The notes beneath the pieces were generated by a model that saw only the letters and a program-made list of their open reading frames with translations, had not been told where the DNA came from and made no database searches. Positions 62,990 to 64,000 of a DNA stretch of 64,000 nt are shown one piece after another. Position 1 is the first letter of the stretch. Each line of letters opens with the position of its first letter. Origin of the DNA: Pyxidicoccus trucidator. Its GTDB lineage: Bacteria; Myxococcota; Myxococcia; Myxococcales; Myxococcaceae. The stretch spans positions 248,001-312,000 of the forward strand of contig NZ_JAAIXZ010000011.1 in NCBI RefSeq assembly GCF_010894435.1, read 5' to 3'. A program made the position numbers and the translations under genes.

Positions 62990-64000
62990 ATGTCCGAGCC
63001 CGACGTCATCTCCCTCCGAGGCGCCAAGGAGCACAACCTCAAGAACGTCTCCCTGGACATCCCCAAGAAGAAGCTCGTCGTCTTCACGGGGGTGTCAGGG
63101 TCCGGCAAGAGCTCGCTCGCCTTCGATACGCTCTACGCGGAAGGCCAGCGTCGCTACGTGGAGAGCCTCTCCGCCTATGCCCGGCAATTCCTGGGGCAGA
63201 TGGAGAAGCCGAAGTACGACACCATCCGGGGACTGTCGCCCACCATCTCCATCGAGCAGAAGGCGGCCAGCAACAACCCCCGCTCGACGGTGGGCACCGT
63301 CACCGAGGTGCATGACTACCTGCGCGTGCTCTACGCCTCCATCGGCGTGCAGCACTGCCCCAACTGCGGGCGCAAGGTGGGCAAGCAGAGCGCGCAGCAG
63401 ATTGTGGAGGAAATCCTCAAGTCCCCCGCCGGCACCAAGCTGCAAGTCCTGGCGCCCCTCGTCACCAACCGCAAGGGCGAGCACAAGGAACTGCTGGCCG
63501 AGGCGCAGAAGCGCGGCTTCTCCCGCGCGCGCATCGACGGGGTGCTGAAGAGCCTGGAGGAGCGCATCGAGCTGGACAAGAAGTCCAAGCACGACATCGC
63601 GCTCGTCATCGACCGGCTGGTGCTCAAGCCCGACTTGAAGACGCGCCTCACCGACTCGGTGGAGACGGCGCTGCGCGAGGGCAAGGGCACCCTCATCGTC
63701 ACCGACGAGAAGGGCACCCCCGCCTCGGACCGCGTCATGTCCGAGCTCAACGCGTGCCCCACCTGCGGCCTGTCCTTCGGCGAGCTGACGCCCGCGTCCT
63801 TCTCCTTCAACAACCCGCTGGGCATGTGCACGGACTGCAACGGCCTGGGCACCAAGCCGGAGATGGACCCGGACCTCATCGTCCCGGACCCGTCCCGCAC
63901 CATCCGCGACGGCGCCATTGAGCCCTGGGCCAGCGGCATGAATCGCGGCGAGGGCTGGACGGCGGACTTCGTGGAGAGCCTGGCCAAGGCGTTCAAGATT
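62990..64000 (+). CDS. uvrA: Excinuclease ABC subunit A, N-terminal third
   Basis: Partial: 337 codons are visible, running off the right edge; the full protein is about 940 residues. This damage-recognition ATPase has the first Walker A GVSGSGKSS near residue 31, the RYVESLSAYARQFLGQM stretch near 57, the Q-loop region near LSPTISIEQKAAS, the first zinc cysteines in HCPNCG, and a further CPTCG...CTDCNGLG zinc module near 255-280. It works with the UvrB and UvrC encoded near 23-27 kb in this window. Start: ATG at 62990. Confidence 0.95.
   Translation, partial: MSEPDVISLRGAKEHNLKNVSLDIPKKKLVVFTGVSGSGKSSLAFDTLYAEGQRRYVESLSAYARQFLGQMEKPKYDTIRGLSPTISIEQKAASNNPRSTVGTVTEVHDYLRVLYASIGVQHCPNCGRKVGKQSAQQIVEEILKSPAGTKLQVLAPLVTNRKGEHKELLAEAQKRGFSRARIDGVLKSLEERIELDKKSKHDIALVIDRLVLKPDLKTRLTDSVETALREGKGTLIVTDEKGTPASDRVMSELNACPTCGLSFGELTPASFSFNNPLGMCTDCNGLGTKPEMDPDLIVPDPSRTIRDGAIEPWASGMNRGEGWTADFVESLAKAFKI

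Overview
The window is very GC-rich, coding-dense bacterial chromosome with strong G/C at third codon positions. The genes point to a delta-proteobacterium of the Myxococcaceae, most likely Myxococcus or a close relative. The main evidence is a 164-residue CdnL (CarD-like) protein, many FHA, PilZ and GGDEF signalling proteins, large lipoproteins with VWA and choice-of-anchor domains, and several families typical of myxobacteria (DUF507, DUF4091, TPR lipoprotein-like proteins). I see no tRNA, rRNA, CRISPR array, insertion sequence, integrase or phage block. The region reads as core chromosome with scattered lineage-specific genes.

Layout. 1-2.5 kb: the start of a cytochrome c assembly (CcsA/HemX-type) gene running off the left edge, a conserved hypothetical with hairpin repeats at its 3' end, thioredoxin, a PPK2 polyphosphate kinase, and a divergent small AT-hook/zinc-knuckle protein. 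2.5-8 kb: a PilZ protein and the cell-elongation cluster mreC-mreD-mrdA(PBP2)-rodA on the minus strand. 8-12.5 kb: a PpiD-type periplasmic chaperone, a GAF-GGDEF diguanylate cyclase, the maf-yggS pair and a zinc-ribbon protein. 12.8-16.2 kb: a DUF3108 / DUF4091 / DUF3108 envelope trio. 16.3-20.2 kb: a probable iron-uptake cluster (porin, imelysin lipoprotein, di-haem c-type oxidoreductase) behind a candidate Fur box. 20.2-23 kb: a small hypothetical, a Pro/Gly/Thr-rich exported protein and a DUF507 protein. 23-33 kb: uvrC, uvrB, an M28 peptidase, cysS, an FHA membrane protein, a two-TM protein and cdnL. 33-42.6 kb: comEC, a CBM9-like lipoprotein, a DUF2071 protein, a second FHA protein, a PH-domain protein, a TPR protein and purA. 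42.6-49.5 kb: the addA/addB recombination helicase-nuclease pair. 49.5-54.6 kb: two coupled GNAT acetyltransferases, a LysR regulator divergent from an SMP-30-like protein, and a TetR regulator that lacks a proper stop. 54.8-64 kb: a class III adenylyl cyclase, a PAP2 phosphatase, a Dbr1-like metallophosphoesterase, a giant VWA lipoprotein, an EamA transporter, and the first third of uvrA running off the right edge.

How the genes work together. DNA repair is strongly represented: uvrB and uvrC are adjacent, uvrA lies about 36 kb away, and AddAB handles double-strand-break ends. Cell-envelope growth is covered by the Mre/Rod cluster and PpiD. The porin-imelysin-dihaem set looks like one iron-responsive outer-membrane and periplasmic system. 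The items that most deserve a second look are the Dbr1-like enzyme in a lineage known for branched msDNA, the AddA nuclease domain with a lost catalytic Asp and a four-Cys pattern, the stop-less TetR gene with a clear upstream palindrome, and three short tandem-repeat arrays in non-coding DNA, two of which copy or extend the 3' end of a gene.
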